The notes below the pieces were generated by a model. It saw nothing but the letters and a program-made list of their open reading frames with translations. It had not been told where the DNA came from and made no database searches. From Myxococcales bacterium (GTDB lineage: Bacteria; Myxococcota_A; Polyangia; Polyangiales; Polyangiaceae), in assembly GCA_016703425.1 (NCBI GenBank), contig JADJCA010000011.1, positions 124,001 through 188,000 on the forward strand: a DNA stretch of 64,000 nucleotides, written 5' to 3'. A program made the translations under genes and the position numbers. Below are positions 43,625 through 52,016 of this stretch, piece by piece; the stretch's first letter is position 1; each line of letters begins with the position of its first letter.

Positions 43625-45058
43625 TCATGAGAGCGCTCCGTCGAAGCCGCCTCGTTCGAACGAGAAGGTGCTCGTGAGGAGCCACGACGGCACCGCGAAA
43701 AGGTGCGCCAGCGGTTGGCCGCTGGGCACGTCGATGGCGCGATCGACGTGGGGAAGCTGGAAGACCGCCGGCGTGGCGTGAAAGCGGTCGGTCTCGATGA
43801 CGCCGCGCATGACGTCGTAGCCTGCGCCGGGGATGCCTTCGATGAGCGTCGCGGTGCCCTTTGGCGTGTGCACGAGGGCGGCGGGCTTCACGAAGAAGTG
43901 GGCCTCGCCTCGCGGGTGAGGCGTCACGTATTTCGTCAGGTAGAGCAGCGCTCCTTCGTGCGGCGCATCGCCGGACGCCGCGCGGGCGGCCATGAGCGGC
44001 TGCCATCGGCTACGGACCTCGGCGGCGAAGCGCGCGAGCTCGTCTTTGTCGGGCTCCACGGACAAGTCGAGGCCATCAAAGCGCGCGCGGAATGAGACGG
44101 CGTTGTCGACGGCGAGGCGATCGGCTTCGCCTTGGTAGGGCGAGGGGCCATCCGGCCCATGAACGCTCTCGGCCTTCTCCTCACGAACGGAGCGCGGACC
44201 GCCGAGCGCGACGGAGAGCGCTGCCTCCGCCGGGTACGCTTCTCGCGGCGCGACGGCCGCCGACGAACGCTCGCGCCGGTACTTTCGCGAGACGTCGCCG
44301 CCGCGTTTCGTCGCAAAGTAGTTCGCGTCGTAGAACGCGAGGTGCGCGGCCGTCACGGAGGGCGTGTCCTCGATGGCGCCGACGGCGAGGCGCGTCGTCG
44401 CCAGAAGCGGTGCCAGCGTCGCGATCTCACCGGCGAGCGCGAAGGTGTCGGTGTTGGCCTCGAGCTCGAGCACGAGCGGCGTGAAGCGCTCCGTGTCCAA
44501 GATGAGCGCTTCTCGCGCTTGGTACGCGAAGGAGCGGCGGTTCTTGATCATCGACTGCCGGAGCCGAAGGCCCGGCGCGGGCCGCACGAAGAGCCCCGTA
44601 AAGAGGAAGAGCCGCGGCGCTTCTCGACGCACCGCTTGCCCGAAGCGAACGGCGAGCGGCGCGGGCGGTGGAGCGCCGACGATGTTCGCGGCAAAGAGCT
44701 CGCTCCAGTGAGCATCGGGAGACAAGAGCCCTCGCGCGTGAAGCATCGGGAGGTTCGCGCGGTGGAGCCGAGCGAGATCGCCCTCCCCGTCGAAGGAGAC
44801 CGCGTAACCGCGCCCGCGGCGAGACACGTCGAGGCGCTTCGAGAGCGCCACTTGGAAGCCGTAGGCGTTCCCTTCAAGCAGAGGCGCACATGCCTGGGCC
44901 ACGCGAAGGGGCACGCTTCCGCCGAGGGTGCCGTCGCGGCGCTCGAGGCGACAGAAGCCACCGAGGACGTCGATGACCTCGAACGCTGGCGCGTTGCCTT
45001 CCCCGGCGACGCGCTCGCTTTCGCCTCGACGGGGCGCGTCCAAAGGCACGGCGATCAT
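43625..45058 (-). CDS. 477-residue protein of unknown function in the DUF692 operon
   Basis: The ATG at 45058 overlaps the previous stop (ATGA). No signal or span is present. I do not recognise the family. Two stretches resemble each other: LFLFTGLFVRPAPGLRLRQS with ALILDTERFTPLVLELE, and FFVKPAALVHTPKGTATLIE with RGVIETDRFHATPAVFQL. This suggests an internally duplicated fold. The second stretch recalls DUF6065-type proteins (G-x-I-E-T-D followed by a phenylalanine-rich strand and GQPLAHLF), but that is only an impression. By position it should serve the same pathway as the DUF692 enzyme or the oxygenase that follows. Confidence 0.7.
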   Translation of the reverse strand: MIAVPLDAPRRGESERVAGEGNAPAFEVIDVLGGFCRLERRDGTLGGSVPLRVAQACAPLLEGNAYGFQVALSKRLDVSRRGRGYAVSFDGEGDLARLHRANLPMLHARGLLSPDAHWSELFAANIVGAPPPAPLAVRFGQAVRREAPRLFLFTGLFVRPAPGLRLRQSMIKNRRSFAYQAREALILDTERFTPLVLELEANTDTFALAGEIATLAPLLATTRLAVGAIEDTPSVTAAHLAFYDANYFATKRGGDVSRKYRRERSSAAVAPREAYPAEAALSVALGGPRSVREEKAESVHGPDGPSPYQGEADRLAVDNAVSFRARFDGLDLSVEPDKDELARFAAEVRSRWQPLMAARAASGDAPHEGALLYLTKYVTPHPRGEAHFFVKPAALVHTPKGTATLIEGIPGAGYDVMRGVIETDRFHATPAVFQLPHVDRAIDVPSGQPLAHLFAVPSWLLTSTFSFERGGFDGALS

Positions 45059-46107
45059 CCGCAGCCGCCACCGCCGCCGCAGCCGCCGCCACCGCCACAA
45101 CCGCCGCCGCCGCCGCAGCTCGAGGAGCTACAAGAGCTTCCTCCATCACCGCTGCCACCGCCGCTCGACGACGACGTGTGCATTTGTGGCGGCGGCGCGA
45201 AGGCCGCGGCCATGGCCGCGTAGGCGGGCATCGCCGCCAACATGGCGACGCCGCCGACGGCGACGCCGAGGCACACTTCGAGCGGATTCGTACGCCGACC
45301 GCCGCGCACATCAGACTGAAGCGACGACGTCGCGTCGTCGAGCCACGCGAGGTATTGCTTCGGCCGCGTGCTCTCTTCGAGGCCGCGCGTCATGAGGAAC
45401 GTCGTGAGCGCCACGAGGACCATCGCGCCGAAGAGAACGAACGGGAACGGCGCGTCGCCTTGCGTTAGCTCGGCGCGCACGACGATGCGAATGACGCCAA
45501 GCGATAGGGCGATGGCGCCGCCCGCCAGGACGATGACCTTCAACGTCGAGATGACGCTCGCGGGACGCACGAAGCCGGCCGAAGCGAGATCGCCCTTGAT
45601 GGCGTCTTCGATGCCATACGCCACGCTGCGGGCCGCGGCGCGCACTTCGGCGGGCGTCGGGCTTTGCTTTCCCTTGAGCGCATCGAAGAAGCGGCCCATG
45701 ACCGGCTCGCCGGGGTGCACGCCTCCGAGGTTCTGGTAGGCCTTGCCGTCAGGCGACGCGACGAGCCAGCCCGCCGACAAGGCACCGCTGACGAGGGTCT
45801 CTTCGACGGCGTCGTTCTTCCCGCGCAGGTACGCGACGGGCCACAGCTCGTCGATGCGAGGGATGTACCCGACGGTCAGGCGCTCGTGGCGCGCGACGGG
45901 CGCGGCGGCGGGAATCCGGTAGCCCTCCGGGGTGACGGCAAGCACCTCCGGCTTCGCCTTGGTCGACGAAGCGTCGGCGCTTCGAGCGACGCCGTCGCGG
46001 AGCGCCTTCGTGACGAGGAGGATCGGCACGGCCATCATGAGGTAGATGAGGGCCCACGCTTCCGTGGGACCCATGTCGAAGGGGAAGAAGCCGAAGAGCT
46101 CGCTCAC
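45055..46107 (-). CDS. TIGR04222-like membrane protein with Cys/Gly repeat tail, candidate substrate of the DUF692 enzyme
   Basis: The 350-residue product has spans near residues 16-34 (WALIYLMMAVPILLVTKAL), 188-210, 222-240 and 285-305. Between the first two is GYIPRIDELWPVAYLRGKND with later VSGALSAGWLVA, the look of the TIGR04222 domain. The last 45 residues are extreme: Ser/Gly, then cysteines at 326, 331, 337, 343 and 349, the last four spaced exactly six apart as Cys-Gly5. I recall that TIGR04222 proteins often carry such tails and lie near DUF692 genes. MNIO enzymes of the DUF692 family modify Cys in peptides. The start and stop overlap neighbours by ATGA. Confidence 0.8.
   Translation of the reverse strand: MSELFGFFPFDMGPTEAWALIYLMMAVPILLVTKALRDGVARSADASSTKAKPEVLAVTPEGYRIPAAAPVARHERLTVGYIPRIDELWPVAYLRGKNDAVEETLVSGALSAGWLVASPDGKAYQNLGGVHPGEPVMGRFFDALKGKQSPTPAEVRAAARSVAYGIEDAIKGDLASAGFVRPASVISTLKVIVLAGGAIALSLGVIRIVVRAELTQGDAPFPFVLFGAMVLVALTTFLMTRGLEESTRPKQYLAWLDDATSSLQSDVRGGRRTNPLEVCLGVAVGGVAMLAAMPAYAAMAAAFAPPPQMHTSSSSGGGSGDGGSSCSSSSCGGGGGCGGGGGCGGGGGCG
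45061..45117. repeat. 18-bp imperfect tandem repeat encoding the Cys-Gly5 tail
   Basis: Three adjacent 18-bp units, each a run of GCC/ACC triplets closed by a GCA or ACA codon on the minus strand, encode three Cys-Gly5 hexads at the C-terminus. Third positions vary, so the protein repeat rather than the DNA repeat looks conserved. Confidence 0.8.
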
Positions 46108-46835
46108 GCGCGGCTCTCCTGGCCCGAGTCCTGTCCGAAGCGATCGACGTCGACGAGAGCGCGATCAAGCAGCTTCGCGAGGGCGTCGTAAGCGGCCCGC
46201 GCGTCTTCGCGTGCCCGGCGAAGCGGGGCCGGGTCGACCTCGTAGGTCTTCGCCGCGGCGTCGATGACCGGGTCAAGGCGGTCTTCGACGGCGAGCCCCT
46301 TGAGGGCCAGGAGCGCCCAGAGGGGCCCGCGCACCTGCTTGATCTTGCGCTCGACGGCGCGACCAAAGGTCGGGTCGCCGCCCATGTCGGTCGCCACGCG
46401 CCGCATGCGAATGCGCGCTTCGCGAAGCTCTTGTTCGATGCGGAGGCGCTTGTGCTCGCTCTCGATGCGCATGCCCTCGAAGGGACTCTTGCCGCGTACG
46501 ACGATGGAGTGGCGCGCCACGTCGTCGTAGAGGAGCGGGAAGCAATCGGCCGCGTTGGGCACCTCGTCGCGACGCAACATCAAGACCTCGATGCGCGCCG
46601 AGAAGCGAGCGAGCTGCAAGGCGGGCCCGAGCGCGGCGAGCTTGCCTGCGTCGTCGTTTTCGAGAACGAGGAGCACGTCGACGTCGCTCTCGCCCTCGCG
46701 GTAGTCGCCGCGGGCAGCGCTCCCGTAGACGAGCATCGCGACGAGGTCCGTATCGAGGGCCGCGGCGAGCGTGGCCTCGAGCTCGTCTAAGCGAGCTTTG
46801 ATGTTCGTGGGAAGGCGATCGAGGGCGGTGGTCAT
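46104..46835 (-). CDS. Pol-beta-fold nucleotidyltransferase-like protein
   Basis: The product has 243 residues. The nucleotidyltransferase motif is complete: MLVYGSAARGDYREGESDVD, with Gly-Ser and the Asp-x-Asp pair (DVD) about ten residues on. A helical C-terminal part follows (SEHKRLRIEQELREARIRMR). This is MNT/antitoxin-like or a tRNA- or protein-nucleotidyltransferase-like enzyme; the substrate is unknown. The stop overlaps the start of the TIGR04222-like gene by ATGA and it starts 18 bp after the DUF692 gene. Its presence in this operon is unexpected and may mean nucleotidylation of a protein or metabolite. Confidence 0.85.
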   Translation of the reverse strand: MTTALDRLPTNIKARLDELEATLAAALDTDLVAMLVYGSAARGDYREGESDVDVLLVLENDDAGKLAALGPALQLARFSARIEVLMLRRDEVPNAADCFPLLYDDVARHSIVVRGKSPFEGMRIESEHKRLRIEQELREARIRMRRVATDMGGDPTFGRAVERKIKQVRGPLWALLALKGLAVEDRLDPVIDAAAKTYEVDPAPLRRAREDARAAYDALAKLLDRALVDVDRFGQDSGQESRA

Positions 46836-46853
46836 GTCGGGTCTTTCTGGAGC

Positions 46854-48266
46854 TCAGGGCGGCGGCGCGACGAACGACGGAGCGGGGACCGGCTTGACGG
46901 GTGCGGCGCGGGAGCCTGACTCCCAAAGGCGCACTGGGGCGAAAGCGCCGATGCCCTTGTAGGCGCGCAGTCGCGAGCCATCGGGGCGCGTGACGCTCCC
47001 CACGAAGGGCCCTCTCCGGGGCGTCGAGCCGTCGCCGTCGAAGGCGAAGCGCGCCTCGAGGAGCAGCGCGTCGAAGGCCGCGTCATCGGCGAGCGCCTCG
47101 ATGGCCAGCGCCGCGCGGGCGATGGCGCGGGCGTCTTTGGGGCCAGCGCCACGGCGAGCTCGCTCAGTCTCGTGCGTGACACGTTCTGCGAGGGCCCGAA
47201 GCTCACCGATGCGCGCACCCAAACGGCCGAGCAAGGGCAGCGCATCGTCGACGCGCTTGCGCTCAAGGACGCCGCGCGCGCGCGCGATCGCGGCCGCGCC
47301 GATGGCCTCCGCGAGGGGCGTGTTCCAATCGGGCGTCTTGCCGACGAGCAGGGCCGCCACCGCCGCCTGACGCTCCACCAAGCGACGCCGCGCGGCGCCG
47401 TCGACCGGCACCGAGGCCGGCGGCTCAGCCGCGCGAGGCGTCGCTCCTACCGCACCCCGCTTGTCCGGCCTCATGTTGCGGAGCCGCGAGAGCTCCCCGG
47501 CGATCTCAACGAAGGACTCGAAGCCAGCGTCCCGCTCCAGGAGGATGGGAACGTCCGGCGACACCTTGAGCACGGCGTCGATGAGTCGATACACGGCGTC
47601 GGGGACGGCGTGGGCGTGGGTGTCGAAGTAGAAGCCGTCTTCCCAGACGCCGCCGGCGACGTGGAGCATCGCAACCTGCTCGAGAGGAAACGCGCGGAGC
47701 GTCGCCAGCGGATCATGGCCGGAGTTCACGGCGTTGGCGTAGAGGTTTCCGACGTCCAGCAAGAGGTGGCAGCCGGTCCGACGGACCACCTCTTGGTAGA
47801 ACGTCGGCTCGTCCATCTCGTGGTCCGGCGACGGAAACGTGAAGGCCACGTTCTCGAGCAGGAGCGGAATGTCAGGCAGGACGCGCCGCGCTTTGGCCAC
47901 GTTGGCCGCGAGGACCTCGAGCGCCGCGCGGGTGCGCGGCAACTCGGTGAGGTGACCGATCTCGTGACGACCGCCGCGCGTGAACGCCACGTGCTCCGAC
48001 ACGAGCGGCGCGCGAAGCTCGCGGCACAGTGCCGCGAGGCGCTCGAGCCGCACCTCGTCGATGCCGTCGGCGCTGCCCAGAGAGAGCTTCACGCCGTGCG
48101 GCACGACGGGCCACACCGAGGCGAGGGCCGCCGCCTCGCGACGCGTGTCGCGCTGCGCGAAGCAGCTCTCGGCGACGACCTCGACGAAGTCGACGCGATC
48201 GCGAGCGAAGAGCAGCTCGGTCGCGATCTCCTTGCGGTGGCCGACGCCTGTCGCTCGGGAAAACAC
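46854..48266 (-). CDS. DUF692 multinuclear non-heme iron oxidative enzyme (MNIO) with extra C-terminal domain
   Basis: The product has 470 residues. Residues 1-265 are a DUF692/TIM-barrel domain with the metal ligands in order: VVPHGVKLSLGS (His57), LVSEHVAF (Glu91, His92), LLLENVAF (Glu138, Asn139), LLLDVGNLYANAV (Asp171, Asn174), AMLHVAGG (His202), FDTHAHAVPDAVY (Asp215, His217) and PILLERDAG (Glu244). The family includes MbnB, TglH and bufferin-type enzymes that oxidise cysteines of peptides. Residues about 285-470 are an extra helical and beta part (VERQAAVAALLVGKTPDW, AYKGIGAFAPVRLWESG). Usually a separate DUF2063-like partner binds the substrate, so this fused domain may do that job. 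Confidence 0.92.
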   Translation of the reverse strand: MFSRATGVGHRKEIATELLFARDRVDFVEVVAESCFAQRDTRREAAALASVWPVVPHGVKLSLGSADGIDEVRLERLAALCRELRAPLVSEHVAFTRGGRHEIGHLTELPRTRAALEVLAANVAKARRVLPDIPLLLENVAFTFPSPDHEMDEPTFYQEVVRRTGCHLLLDVGNLYANAVNSGHDPLATLRAFPLEQVAMLHVAGGVWEDGFYFDTHAHAVPDAVYRLIDAVLKVSPDVPILLERDAGFESFVEIAGELSRLRNMRPDKRGAVGATPRAAEPPASVPVDGAARRRLVERQAAVAALLVGKTPDWNTPLAEAIGAAAIARARGVLERKRVDDALPLLGRLGARIGELRALAERVTHETERARRGAGPKDARAIARAALAIEALADDAAFDALLLEARFAFDGDGSTPRRGPFVGSVTRPDGSRLRAYKGIGAFAPVRLWESGSRAAPVKPVPAPSFVAPPP

Positions 48267-48299
48267 GCGCCGGAGGTTAGCCGACCGGCGCGACGAACG

Positions 48300-49316
<1,017 letters not shown>

Positions 49317-49333
49317 GCTGCGCTCTCCAGTTC

Positions 49334-49415
49334 ATGCTGCACCGCAGCATTACCCTTCACGTAGCACCGCTTTTCGGTCGTGTCAGGTGTTTTGTGCAAC
49401 GCAGCATTGCTGCGT
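49334..49415. promoter_or_regulatory. Two palindromes sharing a 14-bp motif upstream of the FabH-like/DUF692 genes
   Basis: ATGCTGC-ACC-GCAGCAT (49334-49350) and ACGCAGCA-T-TGCTGCGT (49399-49415) are inverted repeats of 17 bp. TGCACCGCAGCATT (49338-49351) and TGCAACGCAGCATT (49395-49408) are direct copies with one change. The first lies 18 bp upstream of the ATG at 49316, the second overlaps the last codons of rarA. They look like paired operator sites. Confidence 0.5.
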
Positions 49416-50776
49416 CATCGCTTGCCGCGCAGGGCTTCGAGGCGCGCCTTGATGCGGCCTTCCTCGCCGCGCTCCGTCGGCTCGTAGAGCACCTCGCCCA
49501 CGAGCGCCTCGGGGAGGTACGTCTCCCCTGGAACGACGCCGCCTTCGTAGTCGTGCGCGTAGGCGTAACCGGCGCCGTAGCCGTCGTCTTTCATGAGCTT
49601 CGTCGCCGCGTTGCGGAGCTTCTTGGGTACCGGCAAGGCGCCGTGCTCGGCGATGAGCGCCTTGGCGCGATGCCAAGCCAGGTTGGCAGCGTTGGACTTG
49701 GGCGCCGAAGCCAAATAGGTCACCGCTTGGGCCAAGGGGTAGAGTCCCTCCGGCATGCCCAGGCGGCGAAACGCCTGATCGGCCGTCATCGCCACGAGGA
49801 GCGCGCGCGGATCCGCGTTGCCGACGTCTTCGCTGGCAAAGATGATCATGCGACGAAGCACGAAGAGCGGATCGTCTCCCGCCTCGAGCATGCGCATCAT
49901 CCAGTAGATCGCGGCGTCGGGATCGGAGCCGCGCATCGATTTGATGAACGCGCTGACGACGTTGTAGTGCTCCTCGCCGCTCTTGTCGTAGAGGAGCGGC
50001 TCGTGCTCTCGGTCGCCGGCCACAAGGTCGAGCGTGAGTCGCGGGGCGCCGAGGCTCGTCGCGTGTTCGGCCGCGACCTCGAGCGAGGTAAGCGCGCGGC
50101 GGGCGTCGCCTCGTGAGAGGCGCGCGAGCGCCACCAAAGCGTCGTCGTCGGCTTCGAGGGCCAGGGCTCCGAGGCCGTGCGTTCCATCGGACAGGGCGCG
50201 GCGAAGGAGGGCCACGACCTCGGTCTCCGAGAGCGCTTCGAGGCGGAAAACCTTGCAGCGCGACAAGAGCGCCGCGTTCACCGCGAACGAGGGGTTCTCC
50301 GTCGTGGCCCCCACGAGCGTGATGGTCCCGGCTTCGACGTGGGGCAGAAACGCATCCTGCTGCGACTTGTTGAAGCGGTGGATCTCGTCGACGAAGACGA
50401 GCGTCCGCTCGCCGCGAAAGTCGAGCGACTCCTTCGCCGCGCGGACGATCTCGCGCACGTCAGCCACGCTGCCGAGGACCGCGCTGAAGGGAACAAAGTG
50501 CGCGCGCGTGCGGTTCGCGATGACGCGACCGAGGGTCGTCTTGCCGACGCCCGGCGGTCCCCAGAGGATCATCGAGGGGATGCGGTCGCGCTCGAGGGCG
50601 CGCGCCAGCAGCTTCCCCGGTGCCACGAGGTGGGCCTGCCCCAAAACATCCTCGAGCGCGTCGGGCCGCATTCGCTCGGCCAGCGGAGCGGCCGCATCGC
50701 TGCCCGCCCCGGCGACGCGGCGGGCGGCCGAGAACAAGGTCTCGCCGCCGAGGTCCGATTTGGAGCGCGCCTTCAC
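49415..50776 (-). CDS. rarA: RarA/MgsA replication-associated recombination ATPase
   Basis: The GTG at 50776 gives 453 residues (VKARSKSDLGGETLFSAARR), near the family norm of 440-450; frames reaching 51214 are not supported. Walker A is LWGPPGVGKTTLGR (about residues 71-84). Walker B is LVFVDEIHRFNKSQQDAFLP, split as LVFVDEIHRF and NKSQQDAFL. VGATTENPSF, LLSRCKVFRL and RGDARRALTSLEVA follow; then EEHYNVVSAFIKSMRGSDPDA and ASEDVGNADPRAL. RarA acts at stalled forks with the clamp-loader-like ATPase cycle. It is divergent from the gene at 50882. Its end overlaps the palindrome before the FabH-like gene. Confidence 0.96.
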   Translation of the reverse strand: MKARSKSDLGGETLFSAARRVAGAGSDAAAPLAERMRPDALEDVLGQAHLVAPGKLLARALERDRIPSMILWGPPGVGKTTLGRVIANRTRAHFVPFSAVLGSVADVREIVRAAKESLDFRGERTLVFVDEIHRFNKSQQDAFLPHVEAGTITLVGATTENPSFAVNAALLSRCKVFRLEALSETEVVALLRRALSDGTHGLGALALEADDDALVALARLSRGDARRALTSLEVAAEHATSLGAPRLTLDLVAGDREHEPLLYDKSGEEHYNVVSAFIKSMRGSDPDAAIYWMMRMLEAGDDPLFVLRRMIIFASEDVGNADPRALLVAMTADQAFRRLGMPEGLYPLAQAVTYLASAPKSNAANLAWHRAKALIAEHGALPVPKKLRNAATKLMKDDGYGAGYAYAHDYEGGVVPGETYLPEALVGEVLYEPTERGEEGRIKARLEALRGKR

Positions 50777-50866
50777 GAAGCGAGCTTGGCGGCGAGCTCC
50801 GGCGGCGGCAACGAAAAGGTGTGCGAATTCCCGATCGGCACCGCTCCAAAGGGCGCGGGAGCGCCG

Positions 50867-50872
50867 TATAGT
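50867..50872 (+). promoter_or_regulatory. -10-like TATAGT before the tandem AgmX-like gene
   Basis: TATAGT ends 9 bases before the ATG at 50882. No -35 consensus is visible and there is no ribosome-binding site in the space, which fits a leaderless start. Confidence 0.45.
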
Positions 50873-50881
50873 GAACGGTCT

Positions 50882-52003
50882 ATGGCAGATCGTCGGAGCT
50901 CGTCGGCACGACCTCGCGCGCGGGCCGCGCGGCGGGGCCGTCTGTCCTGGTGCGCGTCGCGCGCCGCAGCGTGGCTCTTGGCGGGCTCGGCACGGTTTGT
51001 CGGCACGGGGTTTGTCGGCACGGGGGTTGTCGGCACCGGGGTTGTCGGCGCGATCGGTGTTGGCGCGGTGGCCTTGGGGGCGAGCGCGTGCGCCGCCGGC
51101 GGTGCACCTTCGCAACCACCGTTCGTTCGCAGCGCGCGCCACGTCGACGTGGAGATCCCCCAGTTCGAGATTCACGCCGACAACGTCGACCGTTTCGCCA
51201 CGTGTCCGCCGCAAGGCGGCATGACGCAGGGCTGGATTCCGCCGGTGCCGCCGTGGTCAGCCCCGAAGGGTGTGGTGGCCGCGCCGACGTCGACGCAAGC
51301 CGTCGACGCGGGTCCGTCTTTCTTCGGCGACGCGGCCCCGCCGCCGGAGGGCGAAATCAACCTCGGGCGCAGCTCCGCCGATCCGATGAACGCGCCGTCG
51401 CCGGCCGAGAAGGCGATCCGCGACACGTTGCAACCCTTCCGGGCGTGTCACCGCCGCGCGTTGCGCCACGACCAGACGCAGAGCGGGCACGTCGCCGTCG
51501 TGGTTCGCGTCGGCGCCGACGGAAAGGTCGTTCGCACCGAGAGCCATGGCGCCTGCGACCTGTCTCGCGAAGCCATTGCTTGCATGTTGCAGACGGCCGC
51601 GCGTTTGCGGTTTGATCCGCCAGCGGACGGCAACGCGACCATCATCATTCCCGCGGTGTTCGCCCCTCGCGGCGGCATCGTGCGGGCGGTACCGGGCCAA
51701 CACGACGACTACGCGGCGGCCGTGGCCGTCACCGTCGAGACGGGCCGCGCCGAGCTGCACGCGTGCGATGAGCGCGAGCGCCGCGCCGTGCGGCCACGCT
51801 CCGGCTGGGGCAACTTCATCATCGATCTCGACGAGAATGGGCGCGCGGCGCGCCAGAACATCGAACCCTACGACGGGAACCAGGAGCTGCTCCGCTGCGC
51901 GAGCGACGTGGTGGGTCGGCTAAAGTTTCCCGCGCCGCCGGGGGGCACGGCCACGGTGCGCGTCCGCATCGAGTTCAACCCGAGCGCCAGCGTGAGCCAA
52001 TAG
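50882..52003 (+). CDS. Secreted protein with two tandem AgmX-like domains
   Basis: The ATG at 50882 gives 373 residues. A basic N-terminus is followed by a hydrophobic segment made of a repeated VGTG peptide (FVGTGFVGTGVVGTG) and ending ALGASACAAG, so it may be a lipoprotein signal. After a Pro/Asp linker come two similar domains. The first holds LQPFRACHRRAL and VVVRVGADGKV with ACMLQTAARLRF. The second holds LHACDERERRAV and FIIDLDENGR with LLRCASDVVGRLKF. Both have the two Cys and the strand pattern of AgmX/PglI C-terminal domains. Such domains resemble TonB-like ends and occur in energised gliding or envelope systems. The next gene starts 13 bp away. Confidence 0.8.
   Translation: MADRRSSSARPRARAARRGRLSWCASRAAAWLLAGSARFVGTGFVGTGVVGTGVVGAIGVGAVALGASACAAGGAPSQPPFVRSARHVDVEIPQFEIHADNVDRFATCPPQGGMTQGWIPPVPPWSAPKGVVAAPTSTQAVDAGPSFFGDAAPPPEGEINLGRSSADPMNAPSPAEKAIRDTLQPFRACHRRALRHDQTQSGHVAVVVRVGADGKVVRTESHGACDLSREAIACMLQTAARLRFDPPADGNATIIIPAVFAPRGGIVRAVPGQHDDYAAAVAVTVETGRAELHACDERERRAVRPRSGWGNFIIDLDENGRAARQNIEPYDGNQELLRCASDVVGRLKFPAPPGGTATVRVRIEFNPSASVSQ
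50995..51054. repeat. 15-bp tandem repeat, 4 copies, inside the signal segment
   Basis: Units starting at 50995, 51010, 51025 and 51040 are variants of GTTTGTCGGCACGGG. In frame they encode the five-residue repeat FVGTG/VVGTG in the hydrophobic part of the signal. Each copy adds five residues without changing the frame. Confidence 0.9.
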
Positions 52004-52016
52004 TGCACCGACCTCG

